From Bufo bufo (taxonomy: Eukaryota; Chordata; Amphibia; Anura; Bufonidae): a DNA stretch of 64,000 bases. The stretch's first letter is position 1. Each line of letters starts with the position of its first letter. The stretch lies in contig NC_053392.1 in NCBI RefSeq assembly GCF_905171765.1, positions 447,606,837 through 447,670,836 on the forward strand, written 5' to 3'. Positions 54,424 through 63,170 of the stretch are shown piece after piece. The notes under the pieces were generated by a model. That model worked only from the letters and a program-made list of their open reading frames with translations. It had not been told where the DNA came from and searched no databases. A program made the translations under genes and the position numbers.

Positions 54424-55624
54424 TTTTGAGCATTCAATTAATTGAAAATAACTATTAAACTGAAACAGGCTGTTTTACAGCTGATCCAAATTTTAGGACC
54501 ACATGCCTTTAAAAGGCCAAATCTGTGCAAAGATGCAGATTTATTGTCATTTTCTGTCAGGTAGTCACACTTTGTGATGGCAAAGGCAAAAAAACTCTCC
54601 CTTTTTGAACGTGGTCGGGTTGTTGAACTGCATAAGCAGGGTCTCTCACAGTGCGCCATCGCTGCTGAGGTGGGACGCAGTAAGACTGGGAAAAAAAATT
54701 GGAATCTATTAAATGATCCTGAGGGTTATGGAAAAAAAAAGTCAAGTGTAAGTCCCCAAAAAATTTCATCAGCACTGAGCCGGAGGATCCAATTGGCTGT
54801 CCGTCAAGACACTGGATGATCCTCGACCCAAATTAAGGCCCTTACTGGTGCTGACTGCAGCCCCATAACCATCAGATGGCATCTGAGACTGAAGGACTTC
54901 AAAAACAAAAAACATCTTCAAAGACCTCGTCTCCTTGAACGCCACAGAACTGCTCGTTTGGACTTTGCAAGAGAGCACCAAACATGGGACATTCAAAGGT
55001 GGAAGAAAGTTTTATTCTGTGATGAGAATTTTTTTTACTTTGATGGTCCTGATGGTTTCCAATGTTACTGGCATGACAAGCAGATCCCACCTGAGATGTG
55101 GGTTTTTCAACAGGACAACGCTACAGTACACAATGCCCGCAGGATAAGGGACTTCTTCCAGGAGAATAACATCACTCTTTTGGCCCATCCTGCGTGTTCC
55201 CCTGATCTAAATCCAATTGAGAACCTTTGGGGATGGATGGCAAGGGAAGTTTACAAAAATGGACAACAGTTCCAGACAGTAGATGGCCTTCGTGCGGCCA
55301 TCTTCACCACTTGGAGAAATGTTCCCACTCACCTCATGGAAACGCTTGCATCAAGCATGCTGAAACAAATTTTTGAAGTGATAAACAATAACGGCGGAGC
55401 TACTCATTACTGAGTTCATGTTTGGAAGTTAAATTTCTGTTTTGGGGGGGTTTATTTATTTTTTTTGAGGTGTGGTCCTAAACTTTTGATCAGCTGAAAA
55501 ACAGCCTGTTTCAGTTTATTCGTTGTTTTCATTAAATTGAATGTTCAAATTTTTTTTTGTCTCACTCCCATTTCTTCTTGTTGCATGTTGAAGCTCTACT
55601 TGGAACATTGTTAAGATCCAGCCA
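54424..55624 (+). mobile_element. Tc1 element A, both outer ends missing
   Basis: Retains the inner parts of both ~200-bp inverted repeats (TGAAACAGGCTGTTTTACAG and CAGCCTGTTTCAGTTTATTC) but lacks the outer CAGTCCTGATC ends that its neighbour (55637-57156) has. The right end stops in a (TA)n run at 55625-55636. Confidence 0.8.
54577..55413 (+). pseudogene. Tc1 transposase A, nonsense and internal deletion
   Basis: ATG at 54577 opens [20 protein letters not shown] (helix-turn-helix). A TGA at 54817-54819 stops it; the same frame then continues to 55413 with [16 protein letters not shown] (first Asp), [13 protein letters not shown] (second Asp) and [14 protein letters not shown] (Glu). About 57 codons between the first Asp and the second are deleted, so the catalytic core cannot fold normally. 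The C-terminus ([17 protein letters not shown]) is complete, unlike element B. Confidence 0.88.
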
Positions 55625-55636
55625 TATATATATATA

Positions 55637-57156
55637 CAGTCCTGATCAAAAGTTTAAGACTACTTGAAAAATGACAAAAAAATCATATTTAGCATGGCTG
55701 GATCTTAACAAGGTTCAAAGTAGAGCTTCAACATGCAACAAGAAGAAATGGGAGTGAGACAAAAAAAAATTTGAGCATTCAATTTAGTGAAAACAACGAA
55801 TAAACTGAAACAGGCTGTTTTTCAGCTGATCAAAAGTTTAGGACCACATGTAAAAGGCCAAATCTGTGCAAAGATGTGGATTCATTGTCATTTTTTGTCA
55901 GGTAGTCACACGTTGTGATGGCAAAGGCAAAAAAACTCTCCCTTTTTGAACGTGGTCGGGATGGCAAACTGCATAAGCAGGGTCTCTCACAGCGCAACAT
56001 CGCTGCTGAGGTGGAACGCAGTAAGACAGTCATTTGGAATTTCTTAAATAATCCTGAGGGTTATGGCACAAAAAAGTCAAGTGGAAGACCCAAAAAAATG
56101 TCATCAGCACTGAGCCGGAGGATCCAATTGGCTGTCCGTCAATACACTGGACGATCCTCGACCCAAATTAAGGCCCTTACTGGTGCTGACTGCAGCCCTA
56201 TAACCATCAGACGGAATCTGAGACTGAAGGGCTTCAAAAACAAAAAACGTCTTCAAAGACCTCGTCTCCTTGAACGCCACAAAACTGCTCGTTTGGACTT
56301 GGGACATTCAAAGGTGGAAGTTTTATTCTCTGATGAGAAAAAATTTAACCTTGATGGTCCTGATGGTTTCCAACGTTACTGGCATGACAAGCAGATCCCA
56401 CCTGAGATGTTTTCTACGCGCCACAGTGGAGGGGGCACCATAATGGTCTGGGGTGCTTTTCCCTTCAGTGGAACAATGGAGCTTCAGGAAGTGCAGGGGC
56501 GTCAAACGGCCACTGGCTATGTCCAGATGTTGCAGAGAGCATTCCTCATGACTGAGGGCCCTCATCTGTGTGGTAACGACTGGGTTTTTCTACAGGACAA
56601 CGCTACGGTACACAATGCCCGCAGGACAAGGGACTTCTTCCAGGAGAATAACATCACTCTTTTGGCCCATCCTGCGTGTTCCCCTGATCTAAATCCAATT
56701 GAGAACCTTTGGGGATGGATGGCAAGGGAAGTTTACAAAAATGGACAACAGTTCCAGACAGTAGATGGCCTTCGTGCGGCCGTCTTCACCACTTGGAGAA
56801 ATGTTCCCACTCACCTCATGGAAACGCTTGCATCAAGCATGCCGAAACAAATTTGAAGTGATAAACAATAACGGCGGAGCTACTCATTACTGAGTTCATG
56901 TTTGGAAGTTGGATTTCTGTTTTGGGGTTTATTTTTTTTTTTGAGGTGTGGTACTAAACTTTTGATCAGCTGAAAAACAGCCTGTTTCAGTTTATTCGTT
57001 GTTTTCATTAAATTGAATGCTCAAAAAATGTTTTGTCTCACTCCCATTTCTTCTTGTTGCATGTTGAATCTCTATTTGGAACCTGGTTAAGATCCAGCCA
57101 TGCTAAATATGATTTTTTGCCATTTTTCAAGTGGTCTTAAACTTTTGATCAGGACT
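55637..57156 (+). mobile_element. Tc1 element B, full length
   Basis: TA at 55635-55636 precedes CAGTCCTGATCAAAAGTTTA, matched at the right by TAAACTTTTGATCAGGACT. The inverted repeats are about 210 bp. The right terminal base differs from the left. It is the closest to an intact Tc1 in the window. Confidence 0.9.
55918..56856 (+). CDS. Tc1 transposase B, 312 residues, nearly intact
   Basis: ATG at 55918. The paired helix-turn-helix DNA-binding region covers about residues 1-115 ([26 protein letters not shown], an AT-hook-like GRPKK). The DD34E core has D139 (VLFSDEKKF), D227 (FLQDNATVH) and E262 ([11 protein letters not shown]), with the normal 34 residues between the last two, plus [11 protein letters not shown] between. 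Compared with element A it has two small deletions totalling 24 bp around residues 127-135, which keep the frame overall but change about six residues, and a 2-bp deletion near the end that removes about a dozen C-terminal residues. The expected family length is about 340. It would cut and paste the element at TA if active; the changes make that doubtful. Confidence 0.85.
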   Translation: MAKAKKLSLFERGRDGKLHKQGLSQRNIAAEVERSKTVIWNFLNNPEGYGTKKSSGRPKKMSSALSRRIQLAVRQYTGRSSTQIKALTGADCSPITIRRNLRLKGFKNKKRLQRPRLLERHKTARLDLGHSKVEVLFSDEKKFNLDGPDGFQRYWHDKQIPPEMFSTRHSGGGTIMVWGAFPFSGTMELQEVQGRQTATGYVQMLQRAFLMTEGPHLCGNDWVFLQDNATVHNARRTRDFFQENNITLLAHPACSPDLNPIENLWGWMAREVYKNGQQFQTVDGLRAAVFTTWRNVPTHLMETLASSMPKQI

Positions 57157-57420
57157 AAATACACTGCTCAAAAAAATAAAGGGAATACAAAAATAACACA
57201 TCCTAGATCTGAATTAATTAAATATTCTTCTGAAATACTTTGTTCTTTACATAGTTGAATGTGCTGACAACAAAATCACACAAAAAAAAAAATATGGAAA
57301 TCAAATTTTTCAACCCATGGAGGTCTGGATTTGGAGTCACACTCAAAATTAAAGTGGAAAAACACACTACAGGCTGATCCAACTTTGATGTAATGTACTT
57401 AAAACAAGTCAAAATGAGGC

Positions 57421-57580
57421 TCAATAGTGTGTGTGGCCTCCACGTGCCTGTATGACCTCCCTACAACGCCTGTGCATGCTCCTGATGAGGTGGCGGACGG
57501 TCTCCTGAGGGATCTCCTCCCAGTCCTGGACTAAAGCATCTGCCAACTCCTGGACAGTCTGTGGTGCAACGTGACGTTTG
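57421..57580 (-). pseudogene. Tc1-like transposase C, C-terminal piece
   Basis: Minus strand from 57580: VAPQTVQELADALVQDWEEI, PQETVRHLIRSMHRRCREVI and QARGGHTHY followed by TGA at 57423-57421. This is the C-terminal helical region following the catalytic core. It continues the piece that resumes at 63171 beyond the gypsy. Confidence 0.85.
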
Positions 57581-58233
57581 TGTCACGAGGGTATCAAGAG
57601 CCACGTCTGACTCCGTTATACCCGGGGTCAGGAAGTCGCAGCGGGTGGCTGCGCGCTCTATATCTAAAGATCACGTTGTTTTTTAGTGATTGTTTTCTGT
57701 GTTTGCCTTGCTATCCTTTTTGTCTCTCTCAGGGATCCGTAGCTTCTCCTCCTCAGCTGTTTCTTGTCTGCCACTCCCTATCTCCTTATATTCTCCCCTC
57801 ACACTTCTCTAGTTGCCAGTTATAGAGCTTCCTGCCTGGACATCTATACTGACCCACTGGAGTGGTGAATCCTGCTTGTCGTTCCTGAGTGCTACCCTCC
57901 GGATCCCTGTTGGGCTTATTGTTGTCTCCTGTTGTCGCCCACCTGGGAATATATGTTGAGTCTGTGTTGTCTGTCCTCCCCTTGGTGTTTTCCCTTAGAG
58001 TTAGTGGTGCGGACTAGTGTTCCCATCGCTCTGTTCACTACCTAGGGCTCAGCTCAGGGAAAGCCAGGGCTTTAGGCACGTGATCGGCGTACGGGTGAGG
58101 AACCCGTCTAGGGACGTCAGGGGTGCCAGCCGCCAGGTGAGTCAGGGGTCACCATCTTCCCTCTCACTTGGGCATGGCCTTCCTCGTTCCCTCCCTCTGT
58201 GTCACGTATGTGATAGCCACGCCGACCGTGATA
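57581..58233 (+). repeat. 5' LTR of the gypsy element
   Basis: Begins TGTCACGAGG and ends GACCGTGATA; TGTCACG and CGTGATA form a 7-bp inverted end with one mismatch. Nearly identical to 62511-63170. Confidence 0.93.
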
Positions 58234-58333
58234 TTATAACTGGCCCTTACTTTTTGAGAAAAAAAATAAATAAAAATTTTATATATTTTTTTATTTGTTG
58301 TTTTTTTTTTTCTCTCTCTACTTAGAATCCAAT

Positions 58334-59149
58334 ATGGATCCTATTGATGCCTTGGCAGAACAGCTTCAAAGCCTGTCTTTGGAGGTGGCAGGATTGAAGG
58401 CGTCTGTTCTCCAACAACAGCAGCAAATGCAGCAGACCGCACCCCCAGCGGTTGCTATGGGTAACCAGGTTGTCACAGAACCCAAGGTTGCTCTTCCCGA
58501 CAGATTTTCTGGGGGAAGGGACAAATTTGCGACGTTCCGCGAGGCCTGCAAATTATATTTTAAGTTGCGCCCTTACTCCTCAGGTCATGAAGAACAGCGG
58601 GTAGGGATTGTCATTTCCCTGCTTCAGGGGGATCCGCAATCCTGGGCGTTCTCGTTACCCCCTGGTTCTCAGGCTCTTCGGTCAGTGGAGGGATTTTTTG
58701 GGGCTTTGGGTCTCATATATGATGACCCTGACCGAGTCGCCCTGGCTGAGTCGAAGTTACGGAGACTCCTACAGGGAGATCGGTCAGCAGAGGAATATTG
58801 CTCAGAGTTCCGTAGGTGGGCTACGGATACTCAGTGGAACGACCCGGCTCTCAGGAGTCAGTTCTGCTCTGGGTTATCTGAAAGGGTTAAGGATGCACTG
58901 GCGCTGTATGAGACCCCCCTTTCCCTTGATGCTGTTATGTCCCTCTCTATCAGAATAGATAGACGTCTTAGGGAGAGATCGAAAATTCCGGAGCAATTGG
59001 TTACCTCTCCCAAGCAACAGTCAGCCTGTACTGACTTAGATGAGCCTATGCAGCTAGGCGGAACTTCTCGTCAGGTCCGTCCTCCCGAGGTTCGCCGTAG
59101 GGGGGGGGGGGGCTTGTTTTTTCTGTGGGGGGAGGGGTCATTTCATTAA
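58334..59149 (+). CDS. Gypsy Gag, C-terminus disrupted
   Basis: Start at ATG 58334 (MDPIDALAEQLQSLSLEVAG), chosen because it follows the leader and begins the coiled-coil N-terminus; an upstream in-frame ATG at 58295 adds only a Phe-rich stretch. Capsid-type blocks include LPDRFSGGRDKFATFREACK, VGIVISLLQGDPQSWAF and RSAEEYCSEFRRWATDTQW. Near 59101-59135 G-runs alter the frame in the expected CCHC zinc knuckle, so the finger is not read correctly and the frame stops at TAA 59147-59149. Gag normally forms the particle and binds the RNA. The pol frame is the same as gag's, separated by this stop. Confidence 0.85.
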   Translation: MDPIDALAEQLQSLSLEVAGLKASVLQQQQQMQQTAPPAVAMGNQVVTEPKVALPDRFSGGRDKFATFREACKLYFKLRPYSSGHEEQRVGIVISLLQGDPQSWAFSLPPGSQALRSVEGFFGALGLIYDDPDRVALAESKLRRLLQGDRSAEEYCSEFRRWATDTQWNDPALRSQFCSGLSERVKDALALYETPLSLDAVMSLSIRIDRRLRERSKIPEQLVTSPKQQSACTDLDEPMQLGGTSRQVRPPEVRRRGGGGLFFLWGEGSFH

Positions 59150-59263
59150 TGTCTGTCCCTCCTTTCTCAAAAACAAAAGACCGTCGGAAAACTACTAACC
59201 CCGGGCTGTGCGGAGGATGTCAGCCGGGGGGTATACGTTTCCTCCATACGAACATCTCAATTT

Positions 59264-61747
59264 GTGTTACCAGCGGTCATTGTTTTTGGTGTTAAGACGG
59301 AGTCTATTTCTGTTTTTCTAGACAGTGGAGCAGGGGTAAACTTGATTGATGCCCATTTTGCCCGCACTATGGGTTTGTCTCTCTGTACGCTGCAGAGACC
59401 TATTCCCGTATTCGCTATAGATTCTGCTCCTCTGTCTCAGAGAAACCTCACCCACATTGTTCGTAATTTACACCTTCGGGTAGGGGACCACCATAATGAG
59501 TGTCTTTCATGTTACGTTCTGGAGGGCCTTCCCTCTCCGGTGGTATTGGGTCTTCCCTGGTTGGTAGCGCACAATCCAGTGGTGGATTGGCAGGCCAGGG
59601 AGATATTGGAGTGGAGTGAGCATTGCAGAGAGAATTGCTTAAATAACAATTGCTTAATCGCCTCCATAACTTCCATACCTACATTTATTTCGGACTTTGA
59701 GGACGTTTTTTCTGAAAAGGGTTGTCAGAAACTACCACCTCATCGTCCTTATGATTGCCCGGTTAACCTGATTCCCGGGGCAAAATTACCCAAGTCCAGG
59801 TTGTATAATCTTTCGGGTCCCGAGAGACAAGCCATGAAAGATTATATCTCCGAGAGTCTGGCTAAGGGACACATCAGACCCTCTTCTTCACCCGTGGCTG
59901 CAGGGTTTTTCTTTGTTAAAAAGAAAGATGGGGGCCTGCGTCCTTGCTTAGATTTCCGTGAGTTAAACCAGATAACCATCCGTGACCCATACCCTCTTCC
60001 TCTCATTCCTGACCTTTTTAATCAGATTTCGGGTGCTAAGTGGTTCTCCAAACTTGATCTTAGGGGGGCCTACAATCTGATTCGTATCAGGGAAGGGGAT
60101 GAGTGGAAGACAGCTTTTAACACCCCTGAGGGGCCTTATGAAAATCTAGTTATGCCTTTCGGTCTGACCAATGCCCCTGCTGTCTTCCAACATTTTGTTA
60201 ATGATATTTTTAGTCATCTCATCGGCAGGTTTGTAGTCATATACCTAGATGATATCTTAATTTATTCGGCTGATCTGAAAACACATGAGGTGCATGTCAG
60301 GCAAGTACTGCAGGTCCTACGGACGAATAAATTATATGCGAAAATAGAAAAATGTGTCTTCGCTGTTCAGGAATTACAGTTCCTGGGATATCTATTATCT
60401 GCTTCAGGTTTCCGCATGGATCCTGGGAAGGTCCAGGCAATTTTAGATTGGGATCTTCCTGAGAACCTTAAAGCCCTACAACGGTTTTTGGGTTTCGCTA
60501 ATTTCTATAGAAAGTTCATTAAAAATTATTCAGTGATCGTTAAACCCCTTACCGACATGACTAGGAAGGGGACGGATTTTTCCAAATGGTCTGTCGCCGC
60601 TAAAGATGCATTTTCCTCTCTAAAGGAGAGGTTTACCTCGGCACCTGTTCTAATTCAACCTGATGTCTCCCAGCCTTTTATTGTCGAGGTAGATGCGTCA
60701 GAGGTGGGAGTGGGAGCTGTATTGTCTCAGGGTCCGTCTCATGGCAAATGGCGTCCTTGCGCTTTCTTTTCCAAAAAATTATCTTCTGCGGAGAAGAATT
60801 ATGATATTGGAAATAGGGAACTGTTGGCGATTAAACTGGCGCTTGAAGAGTGGCGTCACTTCTTAGAGGGAGCAATCCACCCCGTCACGGTGATTACGGA
60901 TCATAAGAACCTTCTGTACCTAGAATCGGCTAAGCGTCTCACCCCTAGACAAGCTAGGTGGTCGCTATTCTTTACCAGATTTAACTTTGTAATCACCTAT
61001 CGTCCTGGGGCAAAAAATACCAAGGCAGACGCATTATCTCGTAGTTTCCCTGGAGGGGGTAATGTTTGTGATCCGGTACCTATTTTACAAAGAGGAGTGG
61101 TTGTCTCTGCTGTACACTCTGTTCTAGAGGGAAAGGTGTTAGAGGCTCAGGGGGACGCCCCGGCCTCTTGCCCCTCAGAGAAATTGTTTGTACCGTTAAA
61201 CCTGCGTCTTGAATTATTAAAAGAACATCATAATTCGGCACTTGCTGGACACCCGGGTAGTAAAGCAACCTTGGAGCTTTTATCTCGTCGTTTTTGGTGG
61301 CCAAGGTTGCGTCAGGATGTAATGGATTTCGTGTCTACTTGTTCTACTTGTGCACGCGCGAAAGTCTCTCATACACGTCCAGCAGGGTCTTTATTGCCAC
61401 TTTTCATCCCCAATAGTCCATGGACACATCTGTCAATGGATTTCATCACTGACTTACCGTTGTCGGCGGGTAAAACAGTTATCTTGGTAGTAGTAGACAG
61501 GTTTAGCAAAATGGTACACTTTATTGCGCTACCCACACTTCCTAATGCTAAAACTCTCGCTCAGGTGTTTATCAGTGAAATCGTGAAGCTTCACGGGGTC
61601 CCTTCCGATGTGGTTTCGGATCGGGGAACCCAGTTTATTTTTAAGTTTTGGAAAGCTTTTTGTTCCCGTTTGGGGTTCACTTGTCCTTTTCCTCAGCTTT
61701 CCATCCTCAGTCGAATGGACAGACTGAGCGTACCAACCAAAACCTAG
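59264..61747 (+). CDS. Gypsy Pol: protease, RT, RNase H, most of integrase
   Basis: The open frame actually reaches back to 59150; 59264 is a GTG and not a likely start, since Pol is normally made as a Gag-Pol fusion. Aspartic protease: FLDSGAGVNLID (D20 of the stated frame). Reverse transcriptase: FVKKKDGGLRPCLDFRELNQ, WFSKLDLRGAYNLIRI (first Asp), MPFGLTNAPAVFQHFV and YLDDILIYS (D329, D330). RNase H: FIVEVDASEVGVGAVLSQ, then TDHKNLLYLESAKRLT. Integrase: H-H-C-C region around GHPGSKATLELLSRRFWWP and CSTCARAK, MDFITDLP (first Asp) and VVSDRGTQF (second Asp). Near 61675 a one-base change in a G-run shifts the frame, and it ends at TAG 61745-61747. All active-site residues up to this point are intact. 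Confidence 0.9.
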   Translation: MLPAVIVFGVKTESISVFLDSGAGVNLIDAHFARTMGLSLCTLQRPIPVFAIDSAPLSQRNLTHIVRNLHLRVGDHHNECLSCYVLEGLPSPVVLGLPWLVAHNPVVDWQAREILEWSEHCRENCLNNNCLIASITSIPTFISDFEDVFSEKGCQKLPPHRPYDCPVNLIPGAKLPKSRLYNLSGPERQAMKDYISESLAKGHIRPSSSPVAAGFFFVKKKDGGLRPCLDFRELNQITIRDPYPLPLIPDLFNQISGAKWFSKLDLRGAYNLIRIREGDEWKTAFNTPEGPYENLVMPFGLTNAPAVFQHFVNDIFSHLIGRFVVIYLDDILIYSADLKTHEVHVRQVLQVLRTNKLYAKIEKCVFAVQELQFLGYLLSASGFRMDPGKVQAILDWDLPENLKALQRFLGFANFYRKFIKNYSVIVKPLTDMTRKGTDFSKWSVAAKDAFSSLKERFTSAPVLIQPDVSQPFIVEVDASEVGVGAVLSQGPSHGKWRPCAFFSKKLSSAEKNYDIGNRELLAIKLALEEWRHFLEGAIHPVTVITDHKNLLYLESAKRLTPRQARWSLFFTRFNFVITYRPGAKNTKADALSRSFPGGGNVCDPVPILQRGVVVSAVHSVLEGKVLEAQGDAPASCPSEKLFVPLNLRLELLKEHHNSALAGHPGSKATLELLSRRFWWPRLRQDVMDFVSTCSTCARAKVSHTRPAGSLLPLFIPNSPWTHLSMDFITDLPLSAGKTVILVVVDRFSKMVHFIALPTLPNAKTLAQVFISEIVKLHGVPSDVVSDRGTQFIFKFWKAFCSRLGFTCPFPQLSILSRMDRLSVPTKT

Positions 61748-62616
61748 AAACATATTTAAGGTGTTTTGTGTCTGAAAACCAAGAGTTGTGGTCATCATAT
61801 TTACCGTTAGCTGAGTTTGCCATAAATAATCATTATCAGGAGTCCACTGGCAAGTCACCATTCCTTGATGCATACGGTTTTCATCCCCAATTTTGTACTT
61901 TCAAAGAGGGGGGATCTTCTGGGGTTCCCGAAGAGGAAAGGTTTTCTTCATCTCTTTCATCGGTATGGCAGAAGGTGCAAGTTAACTTGAAAAAGATGAG
62001 TGGTAAATATAAATGCATGGCCGATAAGAAACGGTCGCCAGGTCCGGACCTAGGAGTGAATGACTATGTGTGGTTGTCTACTAGGAATATTAAGTTGAAG
62101 GTTCCTTCTTGGAAACTGGGTCCTAGGTTCATTGGTCCCTATAAAATAGTAGCCGTCATTAACCCTGTGGCTTTTCGCCTGGAGCTACCTCAGACTTTTA
62201 AGATCCATAACGTCTTCCATAAATCGTTACTCAAGAAGTATGTTCCACCTCTAGAACCATCGCCGCTGCCACCTCCTCCTGTCATTGTGGCTGGTAATCT
62301 GGAGTTTCAAATAGCCAGAATTGTTGATTCTCGTCGGGTCCGCCGCTCTCTTCAGTATCTGGTGCATTGGAGGGGTTACGGTCCCGAGGAAAGAATGTGG
62401 GTTCCAGCGTCAGAGGTAAACGCCAACAGGTTAATTCAGACTTTCCATGCCTCTCATCCGGAGAGACCTGGTCCTGAGTGTCCGGAGGCCCCTCGTGAAA
62501 GGGGGGGTACTGTCACGAGGGTATCAAGAGCCACGTCTGACTCCGTTATACCCGGGGTCAGGAAGTCGCAGCGGGTGGCTGCGCGCTCTATATCTAAAGA
62601 TCACGTTGTTTTTTAG
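61690..62616 (+). pseudogene. Gypsy integrase C-terminus and chromodomain, shifted frame
   Basis: In the frame open from 61648 the real protein resumes at about 61690 with FHPQSNGQTERTNQNLE, which carries the third integrase residue (E of TER region). Next are YLPLAEFAINNHYQESTG, GVNDYVWLSTRNIKLKV and LGPRFIGPYKIV (GPY/F module), KIHNVFHKSLLKKY, a proline-rich hinge, and a chromodomain (EFQIARIVDSRRVRRSLQYL, VHWRGYGPEERMWVPASEV, about 62300-62420). The frame runs through the polypurine tract and 35 codons into the 3' LTR. The chromodomain marks a chromovirus-type Ty3 element and can guide insertion to modified histones. Out of frame with the upstream Pol by one base. Confidence 0.88.
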
Positions 62617-63170
62617 TGATTGTTTTCTGTGTTTGCCTTGCTATCCTTTTTGTCTCTCTCAGGGATCCGTAGCTTCTCCTCCTCAGCTGTTTCTTGTCTG
62701 CCACTCCCTATCTCCTTATATTCTCCCCTCACACTTCTCTAGTTGCCAGTTATAGAGCTTCCTGCCTGGACATCTATACTGACCCACTGGAGTGGTGAAT
62801 CCTGCTTGTCGTTCCTGAGTGCTACCCTCCGGATCCCTGTTGGGCTTATTGTTGTCTCCTGTTGTCGCCCACCTGGGAATATATGTTGAGTCTGTGTTGT
62901 CTGTCCTCCCCTTGGTGTTTTCCCTTAGAGTTAGTGGTGCGGACTAGTGTTCCCATCGCCCTGTTCACTACCTAGGGCTCAGCTCAGGGAAATCCAGGGC
63001 TTTAGGCACGTGATCGGCGTACGGGTGAGGAACCCGTCTAGGGACGTCAGGGCGGCCAGGTGCCAGCCGCCAGGTGAGTCAGGGGTCACCATCTTCCCTC
63101 TCACTTGGGCAGGGCCTTCCTCGTTCCCTCCCTCTGTGTCACGTATGTGATAGCCACGCCGACCGTGATA
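62511..63170 (+). repeat. 3' LTR of the gypsy element
   Basis: Directly follows the polypurine tract. Compared with the 5' LTR it has CGCCCTG for CGCTCTG, AAATCCAGG for AAAGCCAGG, CAGGGCC for CATGGCC, and an extra GGCCAGGT-like 7 bp near 63055. Confidence 0.93.

Larger units (their letters stand above)
57581..63170 (+). mobile_element. Ty3/gypsy chromodomain retrotransposon, 5.6 kb
   Basis: LTR, gag, protease, reverse transcriptase, RNase H, integrase, chromodomain, polypurine tract (GAAAGGGGGGGTAC) and LTR in order; no envelope gene. The flanks GTTTG (57576-57580) and GTTGG (63171-63175) suggest a 4-bp GTTG duplication with one extra T on the left. The LTRs show only three single-base differences and one 7-bp indel by eye, so the insertion is recent. 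Both breaks in the coding region lie in or beside G-runs. A primer-binding site was not identified with confidence after the 5' LTR. Confidence 0.93.

Noticed and set aside
57581..63170. Endogenous retrovirus with an envelope gene
   Set aside because: The polypurine tract and 3' LTR follow the chromodomain directly; there is no room for env, so it is a Ty3/gypsy retrotransposon.
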